DNA of 64,000 nucleotides, from assembly GCA_038363925.1 (NCBI GenBank), contig JAQQWL010000006.1, forward strand, positions 662,501 to 726,500, given 5' to 3'. Source of the stretch: Apiospora phragmitis. Lineage: Eukaryota; Ascomycota; Sordariomycetes; Amphisphaeriales; Apiosporaceae. The notes beneath the pieces are model-generated. The model ran no database searches, had not been told where the DNA came from, and saw only the letters and a list, made by a program, of their open reading frames with translations. Position numbers and translations under genes: made by a program. Positions 1-11,132 of this stretch are shown in pieces; positions within the stretch are counted from its first letter, which is position 1; the number at the start of each line of letters is the position of its first letter.

Positions 1-48
1 ACGTGACCTGCTGCATTGATGGCTGAATCTGGTAGGCAAGACCAAGGT

Positions 49-2580
49 CTAGATATCCCCTGCGATCAAATTCAGTTCGTAATACCAGTAGTCGAGTGAC
101 TCGGGATCATGCGGGTTGCCTATCGTATCTTCTGATGTATCACGGCTTTCACTTTCCCACACCACGCCAATCCGCTCAGCCTCTTGTAGCTCAGCCTCTG
201 TAATGTGGTTGTCTTCCAGCTCTTGCAGGATCTTAGGTACATGGTTGGTCCAGTAATCCTTCCAGCATGCCTGAAATTGAGACTGTGCCGAGTCACCGGA
301 AATGTGGGCAAGCATGTCCTTGAACTCTGACACCATGTTATGCAGCACATCGATGAGTCCCGATTCTTCCTGTTGAATCTCGTCGATTTCGTCCTGATCT
401 TTAGTCTCATAAGGCCTCCAAAGTTTGAAAATTTCATACGCATCGCAACAGGTATGGGTGAGTTCAGGAGTAACAAAAGCAGTGAACCTCATGGCAGCCA
501 GGAAGAACGACCGCGTAATTTCCATAGGAAGGCCGTCAAAAATGGAGATGAAATCAATGTCCGTAATGGAATCCATGTCCGGACTTTCATTGGGTCTCCG
601 CTCATCATATTGAGCCTTCAACATGAACAAGAATGGCGTGCAACCTTCCGTGGAGCATGCGCACCGGCAGGAGTCAACCAGGCTAGCCGGCAAAACACTA
701 GTCGTGGCCGGTATCAACTCTTGAATTCCATAGGATGGGGGGCGGGGGAAAAGGTAAAGCATCTTTAGACACTATGCTCATTGTATATAGTACACAATGA
801 GCGCTGAAAATGCCGCGGGTGTGTAACTGCTCGTCGCCTGAAGACCAAATGCGCCGCCTCAGATTGGCGCCCCGTTGTATAAGCCAGTGGATGTAATCAA
901 TTTCACAGGCTCGACACAATGGTGGAACTCCACCTTGAACGTCGAAATCAATGTCTTGGAACCCCAGCTGAAAGGACAGCTCGCACATTGAAACATCATG
1001 GGAGGGGATATAGTCATAAACAGTCTTGCCCTCGTAGGGTGCATATGGTGGACATGCGTTCGTAAAGTCGGACGGAACCGAGTCCATCGGGACGTCAATG
1101 CAGTGCTTTCGAAGGCTGTTGTACACGGCAGAAGCATGTAAGTCCAGAACCTGAGCTGACTGTAGTATACCTAAGTATTCCTCCACCGCCCAAGTGTTGC
1201 ATAGGGCAAGCTCCTTCAGGTTCTGGCGTTGAGCTTTCAGTTGGCCGACAATAAGCTTCCATTCGCGCAAAGATAGCTGCAAAGATGGTGAACGGAAACC
1301 ATAGTATAGTTGAATCATACCCGCGTCACATACAGCCGCGCCAGCAGCCAGAAGCATAATTAACGCGTCGGAACAGCTGCATTGAGTACACTCCAAGGCC
1401 TGGCCTGGTCCGCGGCAGTATTTCTTGGTCAAAAACAAGGCGGCGAACAGCGCAGTTTGCCGTGTGCTATCTCGTTGTTGAAGTAGATTAGCTGCTTTGG
1501 CAGCCTTCAGAAGGAACGGAAAATCCGGCAGCCCATTTTGTGATGCGGCGATATGTAGAGGGGTTTGCCCAAAGGAGTTAACCTCCTTTATCGAGGTTGG
1601 GTATTTCTCCAGGAGTGACTGGGCAAGTTGTGTATCTTTCGCCAACACTGCCATACTGAGTGGGCCGCACCCGTATGCTATTGATGAGTCAGTTGAGTTG
1701 GAACGACTTCAGGTTGGCGTTACATACCCTCGGCCAAGGAAGGTGACTGTGCCGGCTCTTCGTGGTGGTATGATTGATATTGGCACGGTGCTAAGATCAA
1801 TTCAGAACTGATTGTCATGGGCATCGCTCCGCCGTCAGCTTCGGCGAGTATTGCGAGAATTTCCAATCCGGCGATTTGGGGTTGATATTTGACCAATGTC
1901 TGGTTTTGAGAGGTTGACTCACGCGTCGACGCGTATAGCCCTGGCGCCCTATTTGGTCAATTGGTAAATGATTGCTAAGACGCGTTATACAACCTATACA
2001 ACTTTACTCACCCTCCCCAGATATCGTATGATATGGGCAGCACACCATGAAGTATCAACGTCTGCACAACGCCCATCAGAATGGAATAGTTGTCTGTAAA
2101 ATCGTCTCTTTTCTCCATCAGCTTGAATATTTGACCATTGACAGTTTGAACGAGAGGAGCACTCACGCGTGGGCGCAGAACGCTAGGTGCATCAGGGTTT
2201 GGTTACGGTCATTGACTGCAAGTGGTGACGTTTTCCCGCTAGCCAACAAGCGGGCGAGTTTCCCCATTGCTTTCTCATGGAAGGCACCTTTACACGCCGT
2301 CTCAGCATAGTAGAAATTCAGGCCCACTTGAAACATCATCTCAATAACACGGAAAGCCTGGTCTTCTTTTTGGTCTACTGTTGGATAGTACGTGAAGTTC
2401 GGACCGAGGCTCCATCCTCCCGCTCCCGAACTCGCATCGAACGAGATTCCGAGTGCGACTTGAATAACCCGTGTTATGACTTTGCATCTGATGCCATACT
2501 GCCGTGTCAGTTTAGGAGGCACTCTCCTTGACATGGGGCAGTATGGTAGATGGCCCTCGGCAGCCAGGTCGCTGTATAGG
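49..2580 (-). pseudogene. Ankyrin-repeat protein (STAND/ankyrin type), 3' part, cut by a transposon
   Basis: Minus-strand multi-exon gene whose 5' end is lost at the transposon that starts at 2583. Exons inferred: 2167-2580, 2012-2107, 1728-1948, and 1677 downward. The three introns (59, 63 and 50 bases) have donors GTGAGT, GTGAGT and GTATGT, and every phase fits. The joined exons read through conserved-looking segments such as SYDIWGGAPG, LEILAILAEADGG and AYGCGPLSMAVLAKD into an ankyrin repeat (GQTPLHIAAS). Near the C-terminus is a Cys-rich DSCRCACSTEGCTPF block. I know this arrangement from large fungal ankyrin proteins that start with a STAND-type N-terminal domain, which is inferred here. 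Anomaly: the frame ends at 698, while the continuing frame (49 to about 771) carries the Cys-rich block. No intron fits, so a frameshift near the poly-G run 737-748 is likely. No in-frame ATG survives upstream of 2580. Confidence 0.72.
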
Positions 2581-2582
2581 TA

Positions 2583-2905
2583 ACGTATGTCACCCCACAA
2601 CCGACACCCTATCAAAATAGAACGCGGAAATCGACCACCAATTCTAAATGGCTACCATTCCTTCAATTTTGGACTATAATGCAATCGCTTTCGACTGTAG
2701 ATACAGTAGATATCTTAGAATCCGAATACTTAATTTCAACCCTGTCTGGCCCCTTCCTCGTACGTTGTATACTTTTAATTGATGCGAATTTCGAATTCGA
2801 GCCAATCTGTACCCTTCGCTTCTTTCGAAGCCTTACGAGCTCTAACTTCTCTTTTAAAGACTAGATTTATAATTCCGTATTAATTAATAGATAGTATTTT
2901 TTATA
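2583..2905 (+). repeat. Left long terminal inverted repeat arm
   Basis: Aligned by eye with the reverse complement of 9726-10056 over essentially its full length. It is the less mutated arm: it keeps many C and G positions that are T or A in the right arm, which suggests that RIP faded toward the neighbouring single-copy gene. About 320 bases is long for Fot1/pogo elements, whose inverted repeats are usually well under 100 bases. Confidence 0.75.
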
Positions 2906-3892
2906 GGATTATTTTAAATCTTTTTAAATAACTGCCGTTATATAATAGGGTTACTTTAATTTAATTAATAAAAGTATTAAATTTAACGCTTTAAATTAAC
3001 ATAATTTCTTAGTATTAATTATAATATATTATTAATTACAAAAGTTTAAATAAGTGTGAGGGCTTTATTTTAATTATTTAAGACCTGTGTTATTTCTTCT
3101 AGTCGCTTTTAATTACTATTTTCGAGTAAAAAAGAGCTAGTGAATATCTTATTAATATATACGAGTTAAAAACCACTACTATATTAACTGCTTTTAATAT
3201 TTTAAACTAATAAAGCCTTTTTATAAGCTTTAATGTAATATTTAAATAGGTTTTATTAATTAATAAAAAATAAATTCGTTAATAAAGTTAAGAAATCGAT
3301 TTCTTTTTAATAATAAGCTTTTATAAAGGTAAAAATTTAATATTAAAGGGTTAAAGAATATATAAAAAATAAGGGGGTAAAAATAATAAATAAACATTAT
3401 TTTAATAATAAAGGGATATAAAATCGTTAGTTATATAACTATTATATTTATTTAAAATAAGTAAACGAGCATCTTTCGAGTTATTTAAAGCGTTTTTAAT
3501 ATAAAGATATCTTTAAGTTATTTAATAACGATCTCGTTATTTATCTAGCTTTTATTACTCGTATTAAACTATTATCTTTAAAATTTATCGAGTTTTTAAA
3601 GGAATTATTACTTTTAAACCGATTTACTCTTATAAATTATTAAAGGAGGAATAGCCTTATTAGGTATTAATATATATTTTAATAAAGTTATTTAATATTT
3701 TAAATTAAGATATTTTTATTAAATAAAACGTAATTTTAAACTATTCATTATAAGGCTATTACTTTTTTAAGTTTTTAAAATATCGTATTTATTTATATTA
3801 TACTAATTTTTATATTTATTAGTTTAAACTTAAACTATACTTAATTTAATTTAAAATTAAAACTTAATTACTTTAATTAATACTTTCTTAAT
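2906..3892 (-). pseudogene. DDE-type (Fot1/pogo, DDE_1) transposase remnant
   Basis: A degenerate minus-strand reading, full of TAA/TAG codons created by RIP, still shows the order of segments of a pogo/Fot1 DDE transposase. Near 3650-3700 there is an AIPPLIIYKSKS segment, near 3530-3580 an NNEIVIK...LKDIFI segment, and near 3330-3400 a VYLLFLP segment followed by remains of the LQPLD...PLKRAY region. Only the C-terminal half is present. The N-terminal half should lie to the right but is interrupted by the copia element starting at 3898 and is not found beyond it. It cannot encode an active enzyme. Confidence 0.65.
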
Positions 3893-4100
3893 ATATTTAT
3901 TAAATGAGCTCTTGTACGTACGGTGATTCCGGTTTTAATCGGGGTTTAATCGTTCTTATTTTATTATTTATATTTATTTTTAATACGAGCTACGAGGGGT
4001 ATCGTATACCCCTCTTAATAAATTAAGAAAGGGGTTCGTACGCGTAAATACGTAGCACCTCTTTTAAAATAATATAGAAAACCTTAGTTCTTATTATTCT

Positions 4101-4307
4101 TATTAGAACAGCTGGAACTAAAGCTGTCTATATTACTTTAAAAGGGGTGCTACGTGCTTATACGTACGAACACCTTTCTTATTTTATTAAAAGGGGTATA
4201 CGATACCCCTCGTAGCTCGTATTAAAAATAAATATAAATAATAGAATAAGAACGATTAAACCCCGATTAAAACCGGAATTATCGTATATACGAAAGCTTA
4301 TTTAATA
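4101..4307 (+). repeat. Copia copy 1, 5' LTR
   Basis: 207-base LTR starting TATTAGAACAGC and ending TTTAATA (TG...CA before RIP is the likely ancestral form). It contains the short inverted repeat GGGGTATACGATACCCC. Confidence 0.85.
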
Positions 4308-7077
4308 CTAATTAATAGTTACCCGTAGCGATTATAAATTAATAAAAGTAAAGAAACGGTTCTACGCCCTTACCGACGTAAGGGCGACCGTATTAAGGAG
4401 CTCCGAGAATTTCCGCCCATTAAAGATTCGGAGGAAGAGCCGAATTAAATTAACCGTACGAAGAAGAACCCCTTTTCCCGAGTATATATTATAAAAAAAG
4501 ATTAGGTTCCGAATTATACGCGAGATTAGTTAAGCTATATATAATTATATACTTAAATAACTTTATCGTATAATTTATAAAACGATAATCCCTGCTAAAT
4601 AGAATTAATCGCGGTCGGCGAATCGGGATCGAGCCCGGACGTACCGAACCTAGATAAACCGACAACCTTAAACCCCGAACTACTTATATACGAAGAAGTA
4701 TCTTAAAATATCGGGATCTTATTAATAGTTTAGAAAAGGAACGTTAAATTTATTTTTTAAAAACTCGAACCTCTAAACGTATTTTTTAAAGAGATAATAC
4801 CCGAACTATTTACGACGTACCTTATATAATACTTTTTAAAATACTATATATTAAAAATAAAGGAAGCTTTTTTTAAAAAATCGTTTATTATAAAGTTTAA
4901 CGGATAAACCGAATACTAGTTCTATTAAATTAATCGTATATTTTAAAAAGAGCTTTTTAATTATTTTAAAAAATACGGAATCGATATATTAACGGACGGA
5001 TTTTTTAAAGCTAAGCTTATAAATTTAATACTACCGGCCGATCCTATATATTAATAAGACCGACCGGCAGAACCGACTTCGGAAACCCGAAAAGAGGATA
5101 TTCTATACTCTTCCTAAAAATAAATAGTCGAAAAACCGCCGCCTAAACGAGAAATACCCGGTTTTTATACAGAGTAATCGTTCGCGACACTACAGGGTAT
5201 TCTAAAACTAACGTTTAATCCCGGAGTTTTAAATACTTTAAGCTCGACGTCTAATCCTAGATTCCTAAATACTTAAACGTCGCAAGATATCGTCCCTTTT
5301 CTTTCTCTAACTCCGGTACCGCCGGACTAGACCGTACAATTATCTGGTCTAGCGTACGTTACGGAATACAATATCCTTCTAAGCCGAGCTATTTATAACG
5401 GCAAAATCGATCAGAATAAGGTCGTCACCTTCTCGAAGGTATAAAGGAAAGAAAAGAACTATACCGGCAAGCCGTACGACATCTTTTATAATAAAGTACG
5501 GATGTTTATTAGAATATATCGACGGCTAAATATATTAAAAAACTAATACTATACAGTTTTCCCAGATATTCTTTCCGGTCGTACGGAGGTATTCTATCTT
5601 AATTATATCGGACTCGAAAAAAGATAAGACGAGATATACCACCTTATAAACTCGCACTTTAATATAATAATAAATTACGTATAATATTTTACGGATTAAA
5701 CGATAACCTTTTTTATATAAATAAAAAATAAGAACGTTAAAAAATAACTTATTAAAGTTTTAAAAATCTTATTAAATAAGCTCTAGTTTATATAACGAGC
5801 CCTCGGAAAAGGATTCGAAAAAAAGATCGTTCTTTATATTTTCGTCGTAAAAATTTATTAAGGAGTTCCGAAACTTTTATTAGCCCTTATTTATTAAAAA
5901 CTAATATATAAAGCGTTATTTTTAAACCTTCGCGTATTATTAAATATAATAACGGATTAAAAGATCTTAAAACGATACTTAACGAAGGAATTATATCGAA
6001 ACCTTATTAAAAATACGTATTTAATTAATAAACGGTTTATAAATAATTATACGAAAAAAAACCGACTAATTTATAATAATAAATTACTATATAATAATTA
6101 ATTATTAAAATAAAAAAGTAGTTAATAACCCGTTAATACTTTTTAATTAAAATTATCGTATAAAAACCGGCAGTTCAAATAAAGAACCTGCCGAATTTAT
6201 TATAAATAAAGCTATTAATTAATAAACTACTTAGCCGAAAAACGAACCCGTATAATAATTTAATACTTCTAAGCGTGTAATAATATTAAATAGGATTTCT
6301 TTACCTAAAAAAAATACGGGGATTTCGTTTAAGACTAAGAAAAGAAAAAAAAGGAGCTAAAAAACAACGAAAAAGAGTATAACTATTTCGATCTAGAAAA
6401 CGTATAATAAAGTATTATTTATTTAATAAACGCCGCGTTTTATTACTAGCTTATTAGCGAGGATATTTACTCGATAAATATTTAATTAAACTAGGAATAA
6501 CGAACGAAAAAAGACTAATGATCGATATTATATCGCTTCGAGAATTGTATAAAAAAAGGGAGATCTCGGAAATCTACTGGGTCGACGGCCAAAATAACCT
6601 TCTAACGCTTTTACTAAAAAATCCTTAAATAAAGCCCTCGAATAAATAGTTTCGACGAATAGCCTCACCGTATATATAGAAACGTATATCGAGCGGCTAG
6701 ACTCGTACGGCGAGTAAGAAAAGAAGAGATACGATTTTTAATAGGGTGTAACGTAATTCGGTATACGAAAGCGCGCACTTGCTATTATTATTACTTTTAA
6801 ACAATTCTTTCTAATTTATAACGGGAAGGAAGACGCGTTAGCGCACGATAATTTTTCCTTAATATCGTTACTATTATTAGATAACTGGAATAATTAGTTA
6901 AAGGGACCTGCCACTTGATAAAAATAATATCAGGAAGGTATAGTATCACCTGTACGGCTTAAGTAGGTACCGAATACCGGATTAGCGTAACCTATCCGTA
7001 CGAAACCCTTACGGCGGGAAGACTCGTCCTAATAAGGGGAGCTGGCTAAGTTTATTATTAAAATAAAAAGTTGCTAG

Positions 7078-7284
7078 TATTAAAACAGCTAGAACTGAAG
7101 CTATTTATATTACTTTAAAAGGGGTGCTACGTACCTACGCGTACGAACCCCTTTCCTGTTTTATTAAGAGGGGCATACGATACCCCTCGTAGCTCGTACT
7201 AAAGATAGATATAAATAATAAAATAAGAACGATTAAACCCCGATTAAAACCGGAATTACCGTACGTACGAGAGCTCATTTAATA
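7078..7284 (+). repeat. Copia copy 1, 3' LTR
   Basis: Direct copy of 4101-4307 with the same length and termini. The following five bases ATTCT repeat those before the 5' LTR. Confidence 0.85.
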
Positions 7285-9725
7285 ATTCTAATATTAGCAG
7301 TTTTTATTTTAATAATAAACTTAGGCAGCTCTTTTTTTTAAAACGAGTCTTCCCTTCGTAAAGGTTTCGTACGGATAAGTTACGCTAATCCGGTATTTAG
7401 TACCTACTTAAGCTATATAAGTAATATTATACTTTTTTAATATTAATTTAATTAAATAATAAGTCCCTTAGTAATAATAGTAATAGGGAGAATTATTATA
7501 TATTAATATATATTACTTCCCCGTTATTAATTAAAAGTAATAATAATAATAAAAATAGTAATAATAATAAAAATAGTAATAATAATAAAAGCGTTATTAT
7601 ATATCGCGATACGTTATACCTCGTTAAAGAAAAAAATATCTCTTTTTCTCTCCTCTTTTTATACTCGCCGTACGAATCTAGTCTCTCGATATACGCTTTT
7701 ACGTATACGGTTAACTTATTAATTAATACTAGCTATTCGAGGGCTTTATTTAAAGATTTCTTAATAAAAGCGTTTATAAAGTTATTTCGGCCGTCGACTT
7801 AATAGATCTTTAAAATCTCCCTTTTTTTATATAATTCTCGGAGTAATATAATATCGATTATTAATCTTTTTTCGTTCGTTATTTCTAATTTAATTAAATA
7901 TTTATTAAATAAATATCCTCGTTAATAAGCCGGTAATAGAATATAACGTCCGTTAAATAAATAATAATTTATCGTGCGTTTTTTAAATCGAAATAATTGT
8001 ACTCTTCTTTATCGTTTTTTAACTCCTCCTTTTTCCCTTTTTAATTTTAAACGAAATCCCCGTATTTTTTTTAAATAAAGAGATCTTATTTAACGTTATT
8101 ATATATTTAAAAGTATTAAATTATTATACGGGTTCGCTTTTTAATTAAGTAATTTATTAATTAATAGCTTTATTTATAATAAATTCGGCAGGTTTTTTGT
8201 TTAAATTGCCGGTTTTTATATAATAATTTTAATTAAAAAGTATTAACGGGTTACTAACTATTTTTTTATTTTAATAATTAATTATTATACGGTAATTTAT
8301 TATTAAAAATTAGTCGGTTTTTTTATATATAATTATTTATAAACTATTTATTAATTAAATACGTATTTTTAATTAAATATCGATATAATTTTTTTATTAA
8401 ATATTATTTTAATAATATTTAATTTATTATTATATTTAATAATACGTGAACGTTTAAAAATAATACTTTATATATTAATTTTTAATAAATAAAAGTTAAT
8501 AAAAGTTCCGGAACTTTTCGATAAGTTTTTACGATAGAGGTATAAAAAGCGATCTTTTTTTTAAATCCCTTTTTAAGGGCTCGTTATACGAGCTAGAACT
8601 TATTTAATAGGATTTCTAAAACCTTAATAAGTTATTTCTCGGCGTTTTTATTTTTTATTTATATAAAAAAAGTTATTATTTAATCCGTAAAATATTATAT
8701 ATACTTTATTATTATATTAAAATACGAATTTATTAAATAATATATTTCGTTTTATTTCTTTTTAAGTCCGATATAATTAAAATAAAATACTTCCGCACGG
8801 CCGGAAAAAATATTTAAAAAAAACTATATAATATTAATCTTTTAATATATCTAGTCGTCGGTATATTCCGATAAATATCCGTACTTTATTATAAAAGATG
8901 TTATACGGCTTGCCGGTATAGTTCTTTTTTTTTTATACCTTCGAAAAAGTAACGACCTTATTCTAATCGATTTTACCGTTATAAATAGCTCGGCTTAGAA
9001 AGATATCGTACTCCGTAACGTATATTAAATTAAATAATCGTATAGTCTAGTCTAGCGGTATCGTAGTCGGGGAAAGAAAAAGGACGATATTTTGCGACGC
9101 TTAGGTACTTGGCAATCTAGGGTGGGACGTCGGGCCTGGAGTATCCCGTAGTGTCGCGAACGATTGCTCCGTATAGAGATTAGGTGTCTCTCGCTTAGGC
9201 GGCGGTTGTTCGACTATCTATTCTCGAGAAGAGTGTGGAACATCCCCTTTTCGGGTTTCCGAAGTCGGTTCTGCCGGTCGGTCCTATTAGTATTTAAGAG
9301 CGGCCGGTCGTACTAGGCTTACGAGCTTGGCCTTAAAGGATCCGTTCGTTGGTATATCGATTCTATATTTTTTAAAGTAATTAAAGAACTTTTTTTAAAA
9401 CGTATAATTAATTTAACCGAACTAGTACTCGGTTTATTCGTCGAACTTTATAATAAAAGACTTTTAAAAAGAGGTCCCCTTTATTTTTAATATATAATAT
9501 TTCAAAAAGTATCGTATAAAGTATATTATAAATAGTTCGGGTATTATCTTTTTAAAAAATACGTTTAAAGGTTCGAGTTTTTAAAAAGTAAAGTTAATAT
9601 TCTTTTTTTAAACTATTAACGAAATCTCGATATTTTAAGATACTTCTTTATACGTAAGTAGTTCGAGGTTTAAAGTCGTCGGTTTATTTAAGTTCGGTGC
9701 GTCGGGCTCGATCTCGATTCGCCGA

Positions 9726-10056
9726 GTATTATTTATTAATTAATATAGAATTATAATTATAGCCTTTAAAAGATAAGTTAAAGCTTATAAGGCTATAAAA
9801 AAAGTAAAGGGTATAAATTAATTCGAATTCGAAATTTATATTAATAAAAAGTATATAATATATAAAAGAAAAACTAAAGTAAGTTAAAATTAAAGAATTA
9901 AATTTTAAAAGATCTATTATATTTATTACTAAAAGCGATTATGTTATCGTCTAAAATTAAAGGAATAGTTATTATCTAAAGTTAGTGGCCAATTTATAGT
10001 ATTAATTTTTTAGGGGGGTCAATTACAAGGGGGGTTAATTATGGGGTGATGTACGT
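9726..10056 (-). repeat. Right long terminal inverted repeat arm
   Basis: Reverse-complement partner of 2583-2905, more AT-rich and more mutated. Near its tip it carries two close copies of an AACCCCCC/GACCCCCC motif (read on the minus strand). It borders the truncated end of the minus-strand copia element at about 9725 with no LTR between. Confidence 0.72.
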
Positions 10057-10173
10057 TAGCTCCTCGTCTCGGCACTTCACGGCATCAAGATACTTGGTAA
10101 TGCCGCCTGTGACTTGAAGACCGAGCGATACAAGGCCAGCGACAGAAGCCGCTAAAGAGAGCGGGTCTGTCAT
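10039..10173 (-). pseudogene. Fungal STAND N-terminal domain fragment (first exon remnant)
   Basis: From the ATG at 10173 the minus strand reads 44 codons beginning MTDPLSLAASVAGLVSLGLQ, then VTGGITKYLDAVKCRDEEL. This is very like the start of the fungal N-terminal domain found on STAND/NLR-like and ankyrin proteins (NACHT or ankyrin architectures used in self/non-self recognition). After the residues DEEL the sequence enters the transposon terminus at 10056, and the last few codons (TYITP and the stop at 10039) are transposon-encoded. Strand and order agree with the ankyrin gene body at 49-2580, so this may be the head of the same gene. Joining the two flanks at the TA does not keep a frame and would leave out roughly 200 residues normally found between these parts. 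Either sequence was lost or two relatives are involved. Confidence 0.75.
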
Positions 10174-11132
10174 GGCAGAACGAAATTGACGATGTTTGGT
10201 TCTTCAGCTTGCGTCCAGTGCAGGTCTCGGGGTGACGGGTGTGGTGGATTTTCTGAATGTTGAGAAACAGATGGAAACCTCCCGGGTATGGTGGCATAAA
10301 TCATGCCTACAGGACTCAGCAAGCCCATTCGATTGGTTTCGCAGCGAGGCTATGCAAAAGCGACTGCCATTGGTGCTCGGAGGAAATGCTCCATAGAAAA
10401 GGGGTCTAGCCAAGAGACCACTTAGACAACAAATTGGATTACAAAGCTTCTTAGGGACTTATAGTACTAGTAGAGTCAGTCCAAGAAGCCTATTCACTTG
10501 GCTTTATTTCGGCGTCAGGCTACAGTTGGGATAATAAAGGACGAGATAGGCGGCAACACGAGAACCACCAACAGCTTGGCAGGCTATATGGAATAGCTGT
10601 CTGTCAAATCGAACAGCTGGGTGGCGATGGGATAGTTGACAATGAGATAGCGTATATGATATAAAGTAAACCTACATGTATATGTAGGGGATTACCTGGC
10701 TGCCAAACTGCTCGTTGTGAGTTTTCGTTTCTGATGGGCTGACCTGACATCGAATGGAAAGTCAAGGGGGAAGAAGAAAGAGTCGTGTTTGGCTCTTGTT
10801 CTTGGCCCTCACTACACTCAACCATGTAGGATTTGGAAAGCGAGAACGAGGACATACAATACTACTTATTCATGGGTGATTGCTTCGTGTCATACAAGTC
10901 AGGAAGTTTGGAGGGCCTCAAGAATCAACTCTACTCATAGCTTGGAAGCTCTGATCAGAAGTTGGAATTCTTAATTCTAATACTGCTGATGCAATTCCAA
11001 CACATGATAACACACAACTGCCACGGCCGCCAAAAAAACAAACAAAAAAACATTCGCCTCCTCTCTTCGTCACCCAAACAACCAAACTACGTGCCATATT
11101 GGCCTGCCACGACGGCCTAACAACCTTCCAAC
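10174..11132. other. Intergenic region without a convincing gene
   Basis: GC-normal sequence after the transposon block. Short open frames exist on both strands (such as 10604-10855) but lack recognisable motifs. It probably contains the promoter of the STAND N-terminal fragment (start at 10173) and that of the gene at 11133, which is preceded by an A-rich stretch with CAAA repeats at about 11030-11050. Confidence 0.5.

Larger units (their letters stand above)
4101..7284 (+). mobile_element. Ty1/copia retrotransposon copy 1 (non-autonomous, 3.2 kb)
   Basis: Two direct LTRs of 207 bases (4101-4307 and 7078-7284) are flanked by the 5-base duplication ATTCT (4096-4100 and 7285-7289), which marks an insertion into the LTR of copy 2. 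The interior retains a mutated gag-like region and, near 6580-6720, the end of the copia pol polyprotein (a NLSNALTK-like stretch followed by KALE and a tail with YIERLDS). The central part of pol (integrase, reverse transcriptase and most of RNase H) is missing at about 6470, where the full-length relative has about 2.9 kb more. Reading frames are closed by RIP stops. Confidence 0.85.
3898..9725 (-). mobile_element. Ty1/copia retrotransposon copy 2 (minus strand, 5'-truncated, split by copy 1)
   Basis: Its 3' LTR is 3898-4100 plus 7290-7293, together 207 bases, the same length as the LTRs of copy 1. The gap is the inserted copy 1 with a 5-base duplication. The internal part 7294-9725 is the reverse complement of copy 1's interior and matches the gag region and pol tail of the full-length element at 42448. 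The 5' leader and 5' LTR are missing: homology stops at about 9725 after CTCGATTCGCCGA. It carries the same roughly 2.9-kb internal deletion as copy 1. Heavily mutated by RIP, except for a better preserved stretch at about 9040-9340. Confidence 0.8.
2583..10056 (-). mobile_element. Fot1/pogo-like DNA transposon with ~330-bp inverted ends, hosting nested copia elements
   Basis: The two ends are inverted copies. Left from 2583 reads ACGTATGTCACCCCA; right, read on the minus strand from 10056, starts ACGTACATCACCCCA. Similarity continues inward for about 300 bases on both sides (for example AATTTCGAATTCGA occurs in both arms). Both ends are flanked by TA (2581-2582 and 10057-10058), the target duplication of the Tc1/mariner superfamily. 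Next to the left arm lies a DDE-type transposase remnant on the minus strand. The middle is filled by two copia elements. The right arm begins directly where the truncated copia element stops (about 9725), so the transposase N-terminal half and one copia LTR have been deleted. Differences between the arms are mainly C-to-T and G-to-A, as expected from RIP. Confidence 0.75.

Noticed and set aside
10604..10855. 83-codon minus-strand frame
   Set aside because: Low complexity, no motif and no coding character; it lies in a probable promoter region.
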